The position numbers were made by a program, and so were the translations under genes. Source: Lepas anatifera (Eukaryota > Arthropoda > Thecostraca > Lepadidae). From it: a stretch of DNA of 64,000 nucleotides. The notes beneath the pieces are model-generated. The model saw nothing but the letters and a program-made list of their open reading frames with translations. It was not told the origin of the DNA and did not search any database. This document shows positions 20,129 through 34,029 of this stretch, piece by piece (the stretch's first letter is position 1; each line of letters opens with the position of its first letter). The DNA lies in NCBI GenBank assembly GCA_034440635.1, contig JAOTON010002092.1, positions 1-64,000 on the forward strand, in the 5' to 3' direction.

Positions 20129-22396
20129 AGCGCAGCAGCGCCACCACCGGACCAGCAGCGCCACCACCGGACCAGCAGCGCCAGCAGCGCCACCACCGGA
20201 CCATAACCCAGCAGCAGTACCACCGGACCAGCAGCGCCACCACCGGACCAGCAGCGCCACCACCGGACCATACCCCAGCAGCAGCACCACCACCGGACCA
20301 GCAGCGCCACCGCCAGACCAGCAGCACCACCACCGGACCATACCCCAGCAGCAGCACCACCACCGGACCAGCAGCGTCACCACCGGACCAGCAGCACCAC
20401 CACCGGACCATACCCCAGCAGCAGCACCACCACCGGACCAGCAGCGCCACCACCGGACCAGCAGTACCACCACCGGACCAGCAGCGCCACCACCGGACCA
20501 TACCCCAGCAGCAGCACCACCACCGGACCAGCAGCGCCACCGCCAGACCAGCAGCACCACCACCGGACCATACCCCAGCAGCAGCACCACCACCGGACCA
20601 GCAGCGTCACCACCGGACCAGCAGCACCACCACCGGACCATACCCCAGCAGCAGCACCACCACCGGACCAGCAGCGCCACCGCCAGACCATACCCCAGCA
20701 GCAGCACCACCACCGGACCAGCAGCACCACCACCGGACCATACCCCAGCAGCAGCACCACCACCGGACCAGCAGCACCACCACCGGACCAGCAGCACCAC
20801 CACCGGACCATACCCCAGCAGCAGCGCCACCACCGGACCAGCAGCGCCACCGCCAGACCATACCCCAGCAGCAGCACCACCACCGGACCAGCAGCACCAC
20901 CGCCAGACCATACCCCAGCAGCAGCACCACCACCGGACCAGCAGCACCACCACCGGACCATACCCCAGCAGCAGCGCCACCACCGGACCAGCAGCGCCAC
21001 CGCCAGACCATACCCCAGCAGCAGCACCACCACCGGACCAGCAGCGCCACCGCCAGACCATACCCCAGCAGCAGCACCACCACCGGACCAGCAGCACCAC
21101 CACCGGACCATACCCCAGCAGCAGCGCCACCACCGGACCAGCAGCGCCACCGCCAGACCATACCCCAGCAGCAGCACCACCACCGGACCAGCAGCGCCAC
21201 CGCCAGACCATACCCCAGCAGCAGCACCACCACCGGACCAGCAGCACCACCACCGGACCATACCCCAGCAGCAGCACCACCACCGGACCAGCAGCACCAC
21301 CACCGGACCATACCCCAGCAGCAGCGCCACCACAGGACCAGCAGCGCCACCACCGGACCAGCAGCAGCACCACCACCGGACCAGCAGCGCCACCACCGGA
21401 CCATACCCCAGCAGCAGCGCCACCACCGGACCAGCAGCGCCACCGCCAGACCATACCCCAGCAGCAGCACCACCACCGGACCAGCAGCACCACCACCGGA
21501 CCATACCCCAGCAGCAGCACCACCACCGGACCAGCAGCACCACCACCGGACCATACCCCAGCAGCAGCGCCACCACAGGACCAGCAGCGCCACCACCGGA
21601 CCAGCAGCAGCACCACCACCGGACCAGCAGCGCCACCGCCAGACCATACCCCAGCAGCAGCACCACCACCGGACCAGCAGCATTACCACCGGACCATACC
21701 CCAGCAGCAGCGCCACCACCGGACCAGCAGCGCCACCGCCAGACCATACCCCAGCAGCAGCACCACCACCGGACCAGCAGCGCCACCGCCAGACCATACC
21801 CCAGCAGCAGCACCACCGGACCAGCAGCACCACCACCGGACCATACCCCAGCAGCAGCGCCACCACCGGACCAGCAGCACCACCACCGGACCAGCAGCAC
21901 CACCACCGGACCAGCAGCGCCACCACCGGACCAGCAGCACCACCACCGGACCAGCAGCACCACCACCGGACCAGCAGCACCACCACCGGACCAGCAGCGC
22001 CACCACCGGACCATACCCCAGCAGCAGCACCACCACAGGACCAGCAGCGCCACCACCGGACCAGCAGCAGCGCCACCACCGGACCAGCAGCACCACCACC
22101 GGACCAGCAGCACCACCACCGGACCAGCAGCGCCACCACCGGACCAGCAGCACCACCACCGGACCAGCAGCACCACCACCGGACCAGCAGCGCCACCACC
22201 GGACCAGCAGCACCACCACCGGACCAGCAGCGCCACCACCGGACCAGCAGTACCACCGCCAGACCAGCAGCACCACCACCGGACCATACCCCAGCAGCAG
22301 CACCACCACCGGACCAGCAGCGCAACCACCGGACCATACCCCAGCAGCAGCACCACCACCGGACCAGCAGCGCCACCGCCAGACCACCCCGCAGCA
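20129..22396. repeat. 20-bp minisatellite, about 2.3 kb
   Basis: Built from CACCACCGGACCAGCAGC and related units of about 20 bp, with a recurrent longer variant containing GGACCATACCCCAGCAGCAG. Variants include CCGCCAGACC in place of CCACCGGACC. No stop codon occurs in most frames, so open frames of 824 codons (plus, 19963-22437, Pro/Gln/His/Thr-rich) and over 700 codons (minus, Trp/Cys/Gly-rich) appear simultaneously. This indicates lack of coding constraint and not a gene. Confidence 0.93.
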
Positions 22397-23829
<1,433 letters not shown>

Positions 23830-24069
23830 GGCGATATACTTCGGAACACCCCGAGGTATGTACACGGGGCGCGGGCTGTATCATGATCAACTAAAACAAC
23901 GCCCACCGATGCAACAACACAAGAGAAAACACAGGATCACATGCCACGCACGCTCGTCGTCAACTCAGCTAGGACGGGCAGCTTTACAAGTGCCCGGTGG
24001 TGGCACAGGTACTTTGTACAGACACAGGTGGAAGCGGCGCCGCACCCGGCGGCAGCTGAGCAGCACCGT

Positions 24070-24400
24070 TCACGCCGATACCACGTCCGGCCTCAGCTGG
24101 CCCGCAGAGGACACTGTCGACGGTGGCGCCGCCCCAGCGCCATGCGCAGGTGGCGCCGCCACTGCCACTGCCGACGGCGGCTGAGTGGCGGCGGCTGCTG
24201 CCGACGCCAGCGGTGCTGTACTGTCCCTGCGGCCGGGAGAGAGCAGGTCCTGTCTGTCGCGCTGGCGCTCCCTGTTGGGTCGGAAGGCGTCCAACAGCGC
24301 GTCCACGCGATCCTGCGTGGGCCCCCAGCGCGCGCAGCCGGCATCGTTCTGAAGCCATACCACCACGGTGCCGTTCCCAGAGCGTACCGTCGAGTCCGCC
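24070..24400 (-). CDS. PCIF1: PCIF1 terminal coding exon (C-terminal end)
   Basis: Last coding exon of the cap m6Am methyltransferase gene. The reading begins with one base that completes an AA-G lysine codon left by the exon at 46482-46751, then [20 protein letters not shown] and [15 protein letters not shown], corresponding to the conserved segment just after the catalytic domain of animal PCIF1. The number of residues between the QH motif of the previous exon and LQND equals the mammalian protein, so no exon is missing. A poorly conserved Ala/Pro/Gln-rich tail ends at TGA (24070-24072). The acceptor is ...CTCTCCCAG at 24401-24403, and its polypyrimidine tract is the (CT)n array. The intron before it is about 22 kb. 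Confidence 0.88.
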
Positions 24401-24402
24401 CT

Positions 24403-24404
<2 letters not shown>

Positions 24405-24488
<84 letters not shown>

Positions 24489-24657
24489 CAGAGACAGAGA
24501 CAGAGACAGGGACAGGGACAGAGACAGAGACAGAGACAGAGACAGAGACAGAGACAGAGACAGAGACAGAGACAGAGACAGAGACAGAGACAGAGACAGA
24601 GACAGAGACAGAGACAGAGACAGAGACAGAGACAGAGACAGAGACAGAGACAGAGAC

Positions 24658-24738
<81 letters not shown>
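24405..24738. repeat. (GA)n-(GACAGA)n-(GA)n microsatellite
   Basis: GA dinucleotides from 24405 to about 24482, GACAGA hexanucleotides to about 24664, then GA again to 24738. On the minus (PCIF1 sense) strand it is a 334-nt pure or near-pure pyrimidine tract that ends three bases before the acceptor AG of the terminal exon. Confidence 0.97.
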
Positions 24739-24739
<1 letters not shown>

Positions 24740-25101
24740 GTCATTGTCTGCAAGGTGGAGTGGGCCTATTTCAGAGACGCTTGTGTCCGAAATGGTGTCC
24801 TTCATGCTGAGGATGAGCAGCTCCTGAATCGTTAAATTTGGACAACATGGTGAAACGCTGACTGAAGAAATACTTCACGCAAAAAACAATGAAATCTTGA
24901 ATGGAACTAAACGTAGATCTATACAGGAAGAGGGTTTAGACATTAATAAACAAAAAAATAACAGACAGAACTGATATCTGGCTTATACGGTCGTGAAATC
25001 TAGCATATAAATACACCATAATTTATACGCAGCCGTTGCTAAGATTGTTCCGACACTGTGTCCCCCGTCTCGGTACCTTATTGCTATAGCATGAAGTCAA
25101 C
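24739..25101. other. No gene seen (PCIF1 intron)
   Basis: AT-rich intronic sequence without recognisable features. Confidence 0.45.
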
Positions 25102-25471
25102 CAATGGCGGACCTATCCGGTAGGTTTGGGGGGCAAGCCAAATTCGAAAAAAACTTCACGTGGGGAAATATTTTGCCATAATTGAACAGGACGGTAGGCT
25201 TTGAGTGTAAACCCGAAAGTCAATAAAAAAACGTCATGGGGTGAAAGATGTCACAAGATGCTTGTTTTTGTTATCCAAAGCCCAATGTTTACACTGAAGT
25301 TGACTGGTTCTGCTTGAAGTTGATAGACGAAGCACCAAACATTGCTTTTAAACTACTAATGAGTCGGTGTAAAAGGAGGTCGACGGCTGCGGGGGGAGAC
25401 AAAAACATTTTTGCCCCGAGCGTTTCTGTTCAGGGGGCAAAGGTCTTTTGCACCCCCTGAATCCGCCACTG
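25102..25471. mobile_element. hAT-like MITE (copy 2)
   Basis: A 370-bp relative of the element at 4663-5054, with ends CAATGGCGGACC and GAATCCGCCACTG, the same internal TTTTTGCCCCGAGCGTTTCT region, and a perfect 8-bp target duplication AAGTCAAC at 25094-25101 and 25472-25479. Non-coding. Confidence 0.9.
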
Positions 25472-25479
25472 AAGTCAAC

Positions 25480-25809
25480 AAACAGTTCATGTTATGGCAA
25501 CTCTTCTATACGCGAGTTTGGGAACCACTGATGCCCCGCTTGGTTGGGTGGTGTGGGCTCCGGTGATTTTTCTGGACTAAGGCCGTTTAAACCTTTTTAA
25601 CGGCAGAGTGATATGTGTGAAACCCGGAACAAATGTCCTAGATTGTTTGTAGAACACCGTTCACTCAGTAGAGACACTGTACGCGGCTGACCTTAGGTCG
25701 TTAGTCGCGGATGAGGGTGAACCCGTCCGTCGCCATATCAGTGCTCCGTGCGCCGCAGTGCACCATGAGTGAAACAACACTCGGACAAAGAATGCGATGA
25801 TTCCTTCGG
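25480..25809. other. Probable 5' region of the L1/Tx1-like element
   Basis: No open frame or RNA gene. Its position directly upstream of the L1/Tx1-like ORF1 makes it a candidate 5' untranslated region, but the element's 5' end cannot be fixed. Confidence 0.3.
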
Positions 25810-25900
25810 GGTGCGTAGCCGAGTGGGACGAAGGACAGGCGGATCATATTGGGCCGGGCGGAGCGAGAGGTCTCCGGTTCGAGACTGGAAGGGCGCACCA
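25810..25900 (+). ncRNA. tRNA-like sequence with paired ends
   Basis: A-box-like TAGCCGAGTGG, as in Leu/Ser tRNAs, and B-box-like GGTTCGAGACT. The ends GGTGCG (25810) and CGCACC (25894-25899) pair, and TCCGG-TTCGAGA-CTGGA forms a proper T-arm. Three extra bases lie between the T-stem and the 3' acceptor strand and the anticodon arm is unclear, so this is not a standard tRNA. It sits about 80 bp upstream of ORF1 of the L1/Tx1-like element. Confidence 0.35.
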
Positions 25901-25979
25901 GTTTTGCCGCTGTCCAACTGCGAGCCGTTTTTGCCGGTCTCAAGTATCTCAGTAGGGGGTTTTGACTCGAAAAACAAAC

Positions 25980-27319
25980 ATGGGCAAGCGAAAGAACCCC
26001 AGCCCGCTACAAAAAGGAGATGAAAAAACCCGCGCGGTGAGCGACTCCGAGAAGAAGATTCAATGGAGGATCACGAATCAACTATCGACGACACTAAAAT
26101 AGATGAGCTGAAGAAATTTATAGCACAGGAACTAGTGCGAAACAGAAGAGAAATAACCGACCAAATAAAGAAGGAAATCGAAAACAGAATCAGTGCAGTG
26201 GAAGAGTCCATGAACTTTGCCCTAACAACTAACGAGGTAGTGTGTCAGAGACTATCTGAAGCCGAAAGGAAGGTATCAGTGGCTAAAGCAGAGTTGGAAC
26301 AGTGCCAGTTACGCCTCAGAGCTGTGGAAGGACAGCTGGACTCGTCTGAACAGGAGAAGCTACTAGACTGGCTAATCTTCTCTGGACCAGCAATTCCCAA
26401 ACTTACCAGAGGCGATAAGCCTGAAGATGCCCCTCGCCTTCTACATGAAATGCTGCTGGCTCTCATGTGCTTCCGCCTAGACCCGAATCAAATAAGGGAG
26501 GTTCACCACAACAGAGGCGAAATCTGGGTGCATTTCACGCAGTTTCCCTGGTTCTAACAGGGACCAGCTTTTTCGTGGCAAGACCAGGCTCCGTGGAACA
26601 GGCCTCTTTGACCGGGAAAGGCTAACTGACAGGAGACAAGACTGGCATGGCGAGCTCCTGAAGCTTAAGCGTAGGGGACTACTCAAGGTAGTAAACACAC
26701 GTTCTGGCACAGTGTTCAACGTGGAGTCAGACGGTGCACAACTAGTGCCGGTTCATTCAGCGGCGAGGCCCTTCAGCGGTTAATCAACCGATTAACCACC
26801 TCAGGACAAAATGGAAGCACCAACACCGAAGAAAACGAACATGAGAGAGCTACAGGTCCTCTAGACCAGAACAGCCGATCGACACCAACGATGACAGAAC
26901 CGAGAGCACAAGCATCTGAAGTAGAAAGAAGAGGAGAGAGAAGAATGTTACAGTCATATTATTCCCCGCCTCCGCCAGTGTGCGATGTACAGATAAACGA
27001 GACAAATGGGCGGAGAGTAGAAGGAAGAGACACTCAGCTCTGGGGCTCAGCTCAGCTCAGCTCTGTCAACTCTGTGGCAGCGGGTAGCACCAGAAGAGAA
27101 GAAGACAGGAGAGAAGAGCAAGCAGAACCCAGAGAGACGGTAGGAAGGCCTGCCGTACAGAGTGAGACCCGATGGCCAACTCCTGGCGAAGCATCGCAAA
27201 GTCAGCTTCCAAGGTCTGCCGGTAGGAGTGATGGCCTTCGCCGGCGCACAGCGGGCGACATAAGGATTTCTGCACTGCAGTCAACGTCCGCAGGAAGAAC
27301 GACTAATGCGATGTGTTAG
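25980..27319 (+). pseudogene. L1/Tx1-like LINE ORF1 (frameshifted)
   Basis: ORF1 of an L1-superfamily non-LTR element, an RNA-binding chaperone in this family. It starts at ATG 25980 with a Lys-rich N-terminus (MGKRKNPSPLQKGDEK). After a frameshift near 26063 there is a predicted coiled coil (heptad-like ELKKFIAQELVRNRREITDQ through the Glu/Leu-rich segment to about residue 100). Another frameshift near 26550 leads to RGTGLFDRERLTDRRQDW and LLKVVNTRSGTVFNV, the pattern of the C-terminal region of L1-type ORF1 proteins. A further shift near 26770 continues as a Glu/Arg/Ser/Pro-rich tail ending at TAG 27317-27319. At least three frameshifts make it non-functional. Confidence 0.78.
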
Positions 27320-27598
27320 TGCAAGACTGCTTCTATGTATAAGAAAATGTTGCGTGTGTTTTGGCTTGCTTGGCTAGTGTATAGTTGTTTATGATGGTAT
27401 GAAACGTCTGGACAACAGTTTTTTGTCATCTGAGCCCATGCAAACCCAGTGGTGCATCTCAGGGTCACTAGATGCTAAATCACTATATTACCCTATCAAA
27501 GTGCCAGGATCAATGTTTTGTGTCCCACCATGTCTTCTAGTTTATGAAAATGTTCTGTTGAATGAATAACTGTTCTAAATGTCTAAAAGAGAAATGTA

Positions 27599-28583
27599 TT
27601 GTACACCCTATCGGATAGAATCATGACAGAGCTCACCGTACTCAAAATTGTGTCCATGAATTGCCGTGGATTAGCTAACCGACACAAAAGGCGCGATGTG
27701 TTCGATCTATTCAAACAGGAAAAGTATGATATAGTATGCCTCCAGGATCTTCATTGCACTGTAAAATCGCAACGCTATTTTTCTATGCTTTGGAGGGGTA
27801 AAACGTTCTTCTCTTCCTACACAGGAAATTCTAGAGGTGTGGGTATTTTATTTAAAAGGTCGCTGCAAGTTGAAATTTGTTCGGAACATTATGACCAGCG
27901 TGGTAACTTTGTTGCAGTAACATTTCAAAGTGGAAACGAAGTATACTGTGTGATCAGTTTGTATGGTCCTTCAAATGATGAACCCAGGTTTTTCACGAGC
28001 AATGATGAGTTCTTAAGTGAAATTGAAGTAGATCACGCAATCCCATGTGGAGACTTTAACGTAGTGTTGAATCAAAATTTGGACACCTTAAATTACCGTG
28101 CCGGGAACAATCGTCGTTCTTGAGACGAGCTGGTTAGATTGATCGTTAAACACGACCTAAAAGACATTTGGAGGATACAAAATCCGGACGCAAGAATGTT
28201 CACCTGGAGTAACCGACAAGAGATAACAAAGCGGGCGCGATAGACATGATTTTGGTGTACGCGTGCGATCTATTTCAAGAATGTAGTATATTACCAGGAT
28301 ATAGAAGTGATCATGACCGTGTTGTTCTGACCATGGAGAGAAGTGGACCCAGTCGAGGTCCAGGACTCTGGAAATTTAATGCTGCTTTACTAAAAGATAA
28401 ACAGTATGTAAGTGTGGTTAGATCACAAATTGCAGAAGAGGTTCGCAAGTATGCCCTTCCCGTCTATAGCAGTGACTTTCTCCAAAAGTCAAATTTGTAC
28501 CAAATGGTTCAATTTATCATCAATGATTCCCTGTTCTTCGATAATTTGCTTATGATGATAAGGGGAGCAACGATACAATTTTT
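27599..28583 (+). pseudogene. L1/Tx1-like LINE ORF2, AP endonuclease domain
   Basis: N-terminal apurinic/apyrimidinic-type endonuclease domain of ORF2, which nicks target DNA to prime reverse transcription. Motifs: KIVSMNCRGLANRHKRRDVF (catalytic Asn), DIVCLQDLHC where the catalytic Glu of LQETH is Asp, CVISLYGPSND, CGDFNVVLN (catalytic Asp/Asn), and LPGYRSDHDRVVL (catalytic Asp/His). A stop at about 28121 and a frameshift near 28230 interrupt it. The text RGPGLWKFNAALL and MIRGATIQF follows and then the coding stops abruptly at about 28583. It resumes at about 34030 after a 5.4 kb insertion. Confidence 0.87.
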
Positions 28584-28639
28584 TCTTTTAATAATGTTTG
28601 TCTTACGTATATACACCAACAGCGCGTTATAACACTGGG

Positions 28640-29111
28640 TGCACGACCGCAGACATGTTTAGTATCTGTCAATCTGGAGGCTCGACTACAGGTATGTTAA
28701 ATATCTGTTAAACATCCGTAACACAATGACATGTTTTAGGCCTATTTATGTGATGATGAGGTGAGAGTGACTTAAGATGAGCATGATCTCCCCTCTCCGT
28801 TACCCGGTCAGTCCAGTGAACGAGGTGGAACCTGCCCCAATCACCGGAAATCACGGGCAACAAAGAGAGGAAGGTTACCTGGCAGGGAATGTAGCCGATC
28901 CATTGGCCTCGTCATGTTGTTGTGCCTTAGTCAAGTCAGGAGAGAAAGAGTCTGGTCTGCGCTGATCTTCTTTTTTTTTTGCTAGTAAGGGTTAGTTCAT
29001 TCCCTGCGCCCTCCCCGAAAAGAATAGTGAAACTAGTAACATTCCGGGAGAGCACAGGTACTACATCATTCATGCATGCACACAGATGCATTCTCACAAT
29101 TTTAACGTTAG
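28640..29111. other. No gene seen (inside insertion)
   Basis: First part of the block that interrupts the L1/Tx1-like ORF2. No coding domain or TIR recognised. Confidence 0.4.
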
Positions 29112-29678
<567 letters not shown>

Positions 29679-29923
29679 CCGCATCCACGCACGCACGTCT
29701 GCCTACACATCCCGCACACGCACATACACCCACACACACCGAGTACCGCAGTCACCCACCCACGCACCGCAGACATCCACTTTCCCACCCACAAGCACTC
29801 CCTCTCGCCCACCTACAAGCACACTATCCCACTCACATACACGCACGCCCACACCCACACACATTGTGCTCTGGTATATCGCCACCACCATCAGCGCCGG
29901 TCATCGAGGCTCATTATTAATAA

Positions 29924-32900
29924 TTATATAATTGCAAAAGAATACTTCTCTGATATATTTTTAAGCACATGTTTGTTTAGAGGAACTTCCGTTATACTTT
30001 TAAAGGTTGGACACATAGTTTTGTTCCAAATTTCAGGTGCAGAGCATGCCAGAGCAAATTTCCTATAAGTTGTTGTAGCCAGAGGTATTTCAAAAGGCCT
30101 AATCAGTCTCGTATTAGTTGTTCTGTATTTCTGAAAAAGAGACGATATCACATCTGGCATTGTACCATCTAATACTTTCGACAATATAATAACTTTTTGT
30201 TCTGAGACTAGTTCAGAGAATTTAAGCATTTTTAATTTTAGAAACAGTTCATTTGTGTGGTAATAATAGGGTTTTTGTCGATGATTCGAATAGCACGTTT
30301 CTGTAATGTGATGATCTTATCGAGAGTGGATTCGTAATTACTACCCCAAACCATTACACAATAATTTAGATGGAGCAATATAAAGGCGTTATACAAATGA
30401 GTGAGCTCGTGCGATGATAGGAAATACTTGGCTCTGCTCATGATTCCTAAATTTCTGCTGATAACTGAAGACACATGAAGGATGTGCGAATTCCACTTAA
30501 GCTTTTCGTCAATATAAACGCCGAGATACCTTACAGTTTCTTCACGTTTAAGCTGCATTCCATTTAGTCTTACGTCAAAATTTCTAATGTTAGCGCCAGA
30601 ATAAAGCTGATAATGCGATTTTGAAGCATTTAGAAACAAACGATTTGACTGAAAAACCATTTTGACACTTCTGGAAGAACTTTATTGATTTTTGACTGTA
30701 CACTTCTCACACCATCCCCCGAGATTATAATAGCAGTGTCATCTGCAAATAAGTAAAATCTAGTTTCAATGGACACTCGATACAGATCATTAATGTATAT
30801 AATAAAGAACAACGGTCCTAGTATTGATCCCTGTGGTACTCCCGTCCCTAATTGTTTTGCATGAGAGATGATCCCTTTAATTTTAGTCCTCTGAAATCTG
30901 TTAGTTAGATATGAAGAAATAATATTATACAATCTACCCTTAATACCAATGTGATTTAGTTTTTGCAATAGTGTGCCTAAACTAACCGTATCGGATGTTT
31001 TTTTTCAAGTCTAAACAAATTCCAAATGATGTGTTCCCCTTTTCTAAAGATTTTGTTACACTGTCGTAAAGATGTACCAGAGGCATGCACGTACTATGCA
31101 TTTTTTTAAAGCCGAACTGAAATGGGTATAAGATGTTATTTTCGATCAAATAATCAGAGATATATTGGTATAGTACCCGTTCCAAAATTTTGGAGAAGAT
31201 GGGTGACAATTAAATGGGTCTATAGTTCTTAAATATATCTTTTTCACCTGATTTAAATATAGGGACCACTACTGCTTCTTTTAACATCTTTGGGAATATA
31301 CCTTTCTTAAGACATACAACTTTTATATGTACGATGCAGAATCTTTGTGCTAATTCCTTCAATGCCACCACCCACTTGTTTTAGTGATTTGATGATATTT
31401 ACTATCTCTTGTTGGTTTGTTGAAAGTTCAGCCGTAATTGGTGGGTGTGAGTTATCTTCGAGATATTCTATAGGATTTATGTTCAAAACAGGAATGTCTT
31501 TTTCAAGTGTTGATCCAATTGTAGCAAAAAAAATCGTTAAATCCATTCGCTATGTCATCATCCTTGTGCTCCCCGGAACTATTATCAAAAAACACACAGG
31601 GATATGATGTACTTTTCACAGTGTTTCGATTCATAATTTCATCCAAAAGTTTCCACGTTTGTTTTCCATCCCCCTTATGAGCTTCAAACTCAGACATGTA
31701 GTATTTCCTCTTACTTTCCTTAATAATTTTAGTCAGGTAGTTTCTGTAAAGTTTATATTTATGTTCATGTTGTCTCAGCACAGGATCATATTCACTATTT
31801 GTTTTTTTCCTATTTTTGTGTGAAATATACCTATGACACAGTTTGTTCTTATAATTTATAGACGCTAGTATCCCTGGAGAGATCCACGGTTTAGTTGGAG
31901 TTTTCCTTCTACATGGTTTAAATGATTTCGAAAAATTATCAATTCCAGTTTTATAAGTATTTATAAGAACTTCACAAGCCTCATCAGGATCATTGATGTT
32001 TTGAAAATTGGCTAATTCCGAAACAATATAATCATTGAGTTCTTTTTCTTTGGACCAGTCTAAAGTATTTACCATAATTGCCGTTTTTGTATTAACTAAT
32101 CTTTTTTTAAGTTATATACATATATAGGTAAATGATCAGATAGATCAGTTACAATTATATCTGAATGTGCAACTTGATCTGTATTACTGACAAAAAAGTT
32201 ATCCAATAAGGTATGAGAATTTGATGCAAACCTAGTTGCCCTTGAGACCAGAGGCAAAAGGTTGTATGATAACATCAGGGTTAGAAACTTATGTACGTTT
32301 TTGTCATCTTTAGTCTTTAATAAATCATAGTTGAAGTCCCCTGCCAATATATAGTCATTTTTACACGGATTTATTGAGTCCAAAACCTTTTCAAAATGTT
32401 CCAAAAAGCTATTGCTATCCTGGTTTGGAGGTTTATAAACCTCACCAATCACGAAATGTTTCCCATGTTTATCTCCTGCGTTCTCTACTTCTACAAAAGT
32501 GGATTCTATTTGTTCAAACTCGAGATCTGCCCTTCTTCTAGAGGTATACTTTTTGTTCACATATATTGCTGTTCCTCCCCCATGATTATTTTCCCGACTC
32601 GATGAATATAGTTCATATTCATCTATATCAAAATATTTTTCGATTTCTTTTTTCAGCCATGTCTCCGCGATGCAAATAATAGACCAAGTTATGCCAGATT
32701 GTGATACAAAGGTTTTGATTTCATCAAACTTGTTTTTGATTGATCACGCATTTATATGGATAATTTGAAGACTATTTGATATATTCATTTTAATGGGAGG
32801 TACATAGTACTCACATTTATTTGTTATTTCAATAAATTGATGGTTTAAATCAGAAGTATCTTCCAGTACTATATCTTTAAAAGGATTCTCCAACATTTCA

Positions 32901-32930
32901 GAGAACATCACGATAGATATCTTCTAGGTC
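29924..32930 (-). pseudogene. LINE family D (endonuclease plus RT)
   Basis: A nearly full-length but decayed CR1/Jockey-type non-LTR element, read from high to low coordinates. Endonuclease domain: LQIIHINA followed by TGA (an Arg CGA to TGA change) and SIKNKFDEIK, then IICIAETWL (catalytic Glu), NNHGGGTAIYV, ILAGDFNYDLL and VTDLSDHLPIYV (catalytic Asp/His). Linker region 31503-32075 with KPWISPGILASI. RT: PIFSKILERVLYQYISDYL, PFQFGFKKMHST, GICLDLKK with the first catalytic Asp before a frameshift, GTGVPQGSILGPLFFI and YLFADDTAII (FADD box). C-terminal region to 29924. At least six frameshifts or stops. It lies inside the insertion that splits the L1/Tx1-like element. Confidence 0.9.
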
Positions 32931-34029
32931 TTGGCTTGCACCTGTCAATGTATCGCTGTGTGTATATAGCTTTGTTTGGTGTTCAGCTTTTCAAGATATT
33001 GAAAATGCAGTTAAGGCAACCCCGAACGACCAACGCTTGATAGGGAGCAACGACGTCCTGTCTAAGATTCATACGTACAAAATGAAAAAAACTACTAGAT
33101 ATGCCTTAAGCTTTTTCTGTCTCCACATCTGGGGTATCTAGAACAATACTATAAATACTAATAATACTAGAAAGAATTATTAAATACTAAGATAAAGGTA
33201 AGATTAAACACGAAGATTCGTTCGCCGCGGCTAATCGACCGCGGCGACCGAAGACCCGGAGCCGCAGAGTGGCCGCAGCGGCGGGCGGCGGGAGGCCGTC
33301 CCGGTACAGCGACCGGCGGATACGAAACCACGCAACCGCAGAGCGGACGTCACCCGCCCACGGCCGGACGGCCAGCCGCCGGCAAGCCGCGGCGACGCCA
33401 GCCCCCAATAAGCAGCCAGGGCAAAACAAAAGAGAAAAAACAATTTCACATGAAGACCTTTTTTCCTCGAACATCCACTGATGCTTGCTGGCAATGCTAC
33501 TTGTATCAAAATGAACGTGATAACACATGTACCATAACACCATTTCTTCTGTCCCTATCCCGCAAAAATTCAAGGTGGCGCACCCGCCTCCTAAACTGAC
33601 ATAAGACCAATTTTTATGGTCAAGTTTACATAAATATAATCTTGGCCTAGATATCAACCAATATATCACACACACAAAAACATTTGAGGCTGGTTGTCAC
33701 AAAAATATATATAATTTATCATAAAGAGCAAGAGAGAAAGAAGGAGGCAAAGGAGAAAGGGAGTTTAGAAGGGAAAGGGGAGGGGGGAAGAGGAAGAGAC
33801 GCGCGCGAGAGAGAGAGAGGGGGAGAGAAGCAGGGAGGAAGATGGAAGGAAGTAAGAAGGAGGAGCAGGGAGAGAGGGTGGAAGGAAGTAAGGAAGAGAT
33901 GCACGGAGGGAGTGTGGGAGACTTCCTGACCAAGAGGCTAAGCAATGGTATACACCTATGAGTAAGCCGAACCGTACATCATTCCATCAGGGTCAGCATG
34001 GGTCTCTTTCTCACCACATTTGTAGCCCA
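32931..34029. other. No gene seen (rest of insertion)
   Basis: Contains a CpG-rich patch (33223-33420) and a purine-rich, GA-dominated stretch (33720-33930). No exon or element end is supportable. The boundary with the resumed L1/Tx1-like ORF2 lies near 34030. Confidence 0.4.

Noticed and set aside
33187..33675. CpG-rich exon at 33.2-33.4 kb
   Set aside because: No frame shows a recognisable domain or consistent splice signals. It lies in the block inserted into the L1/Tx1-like element.
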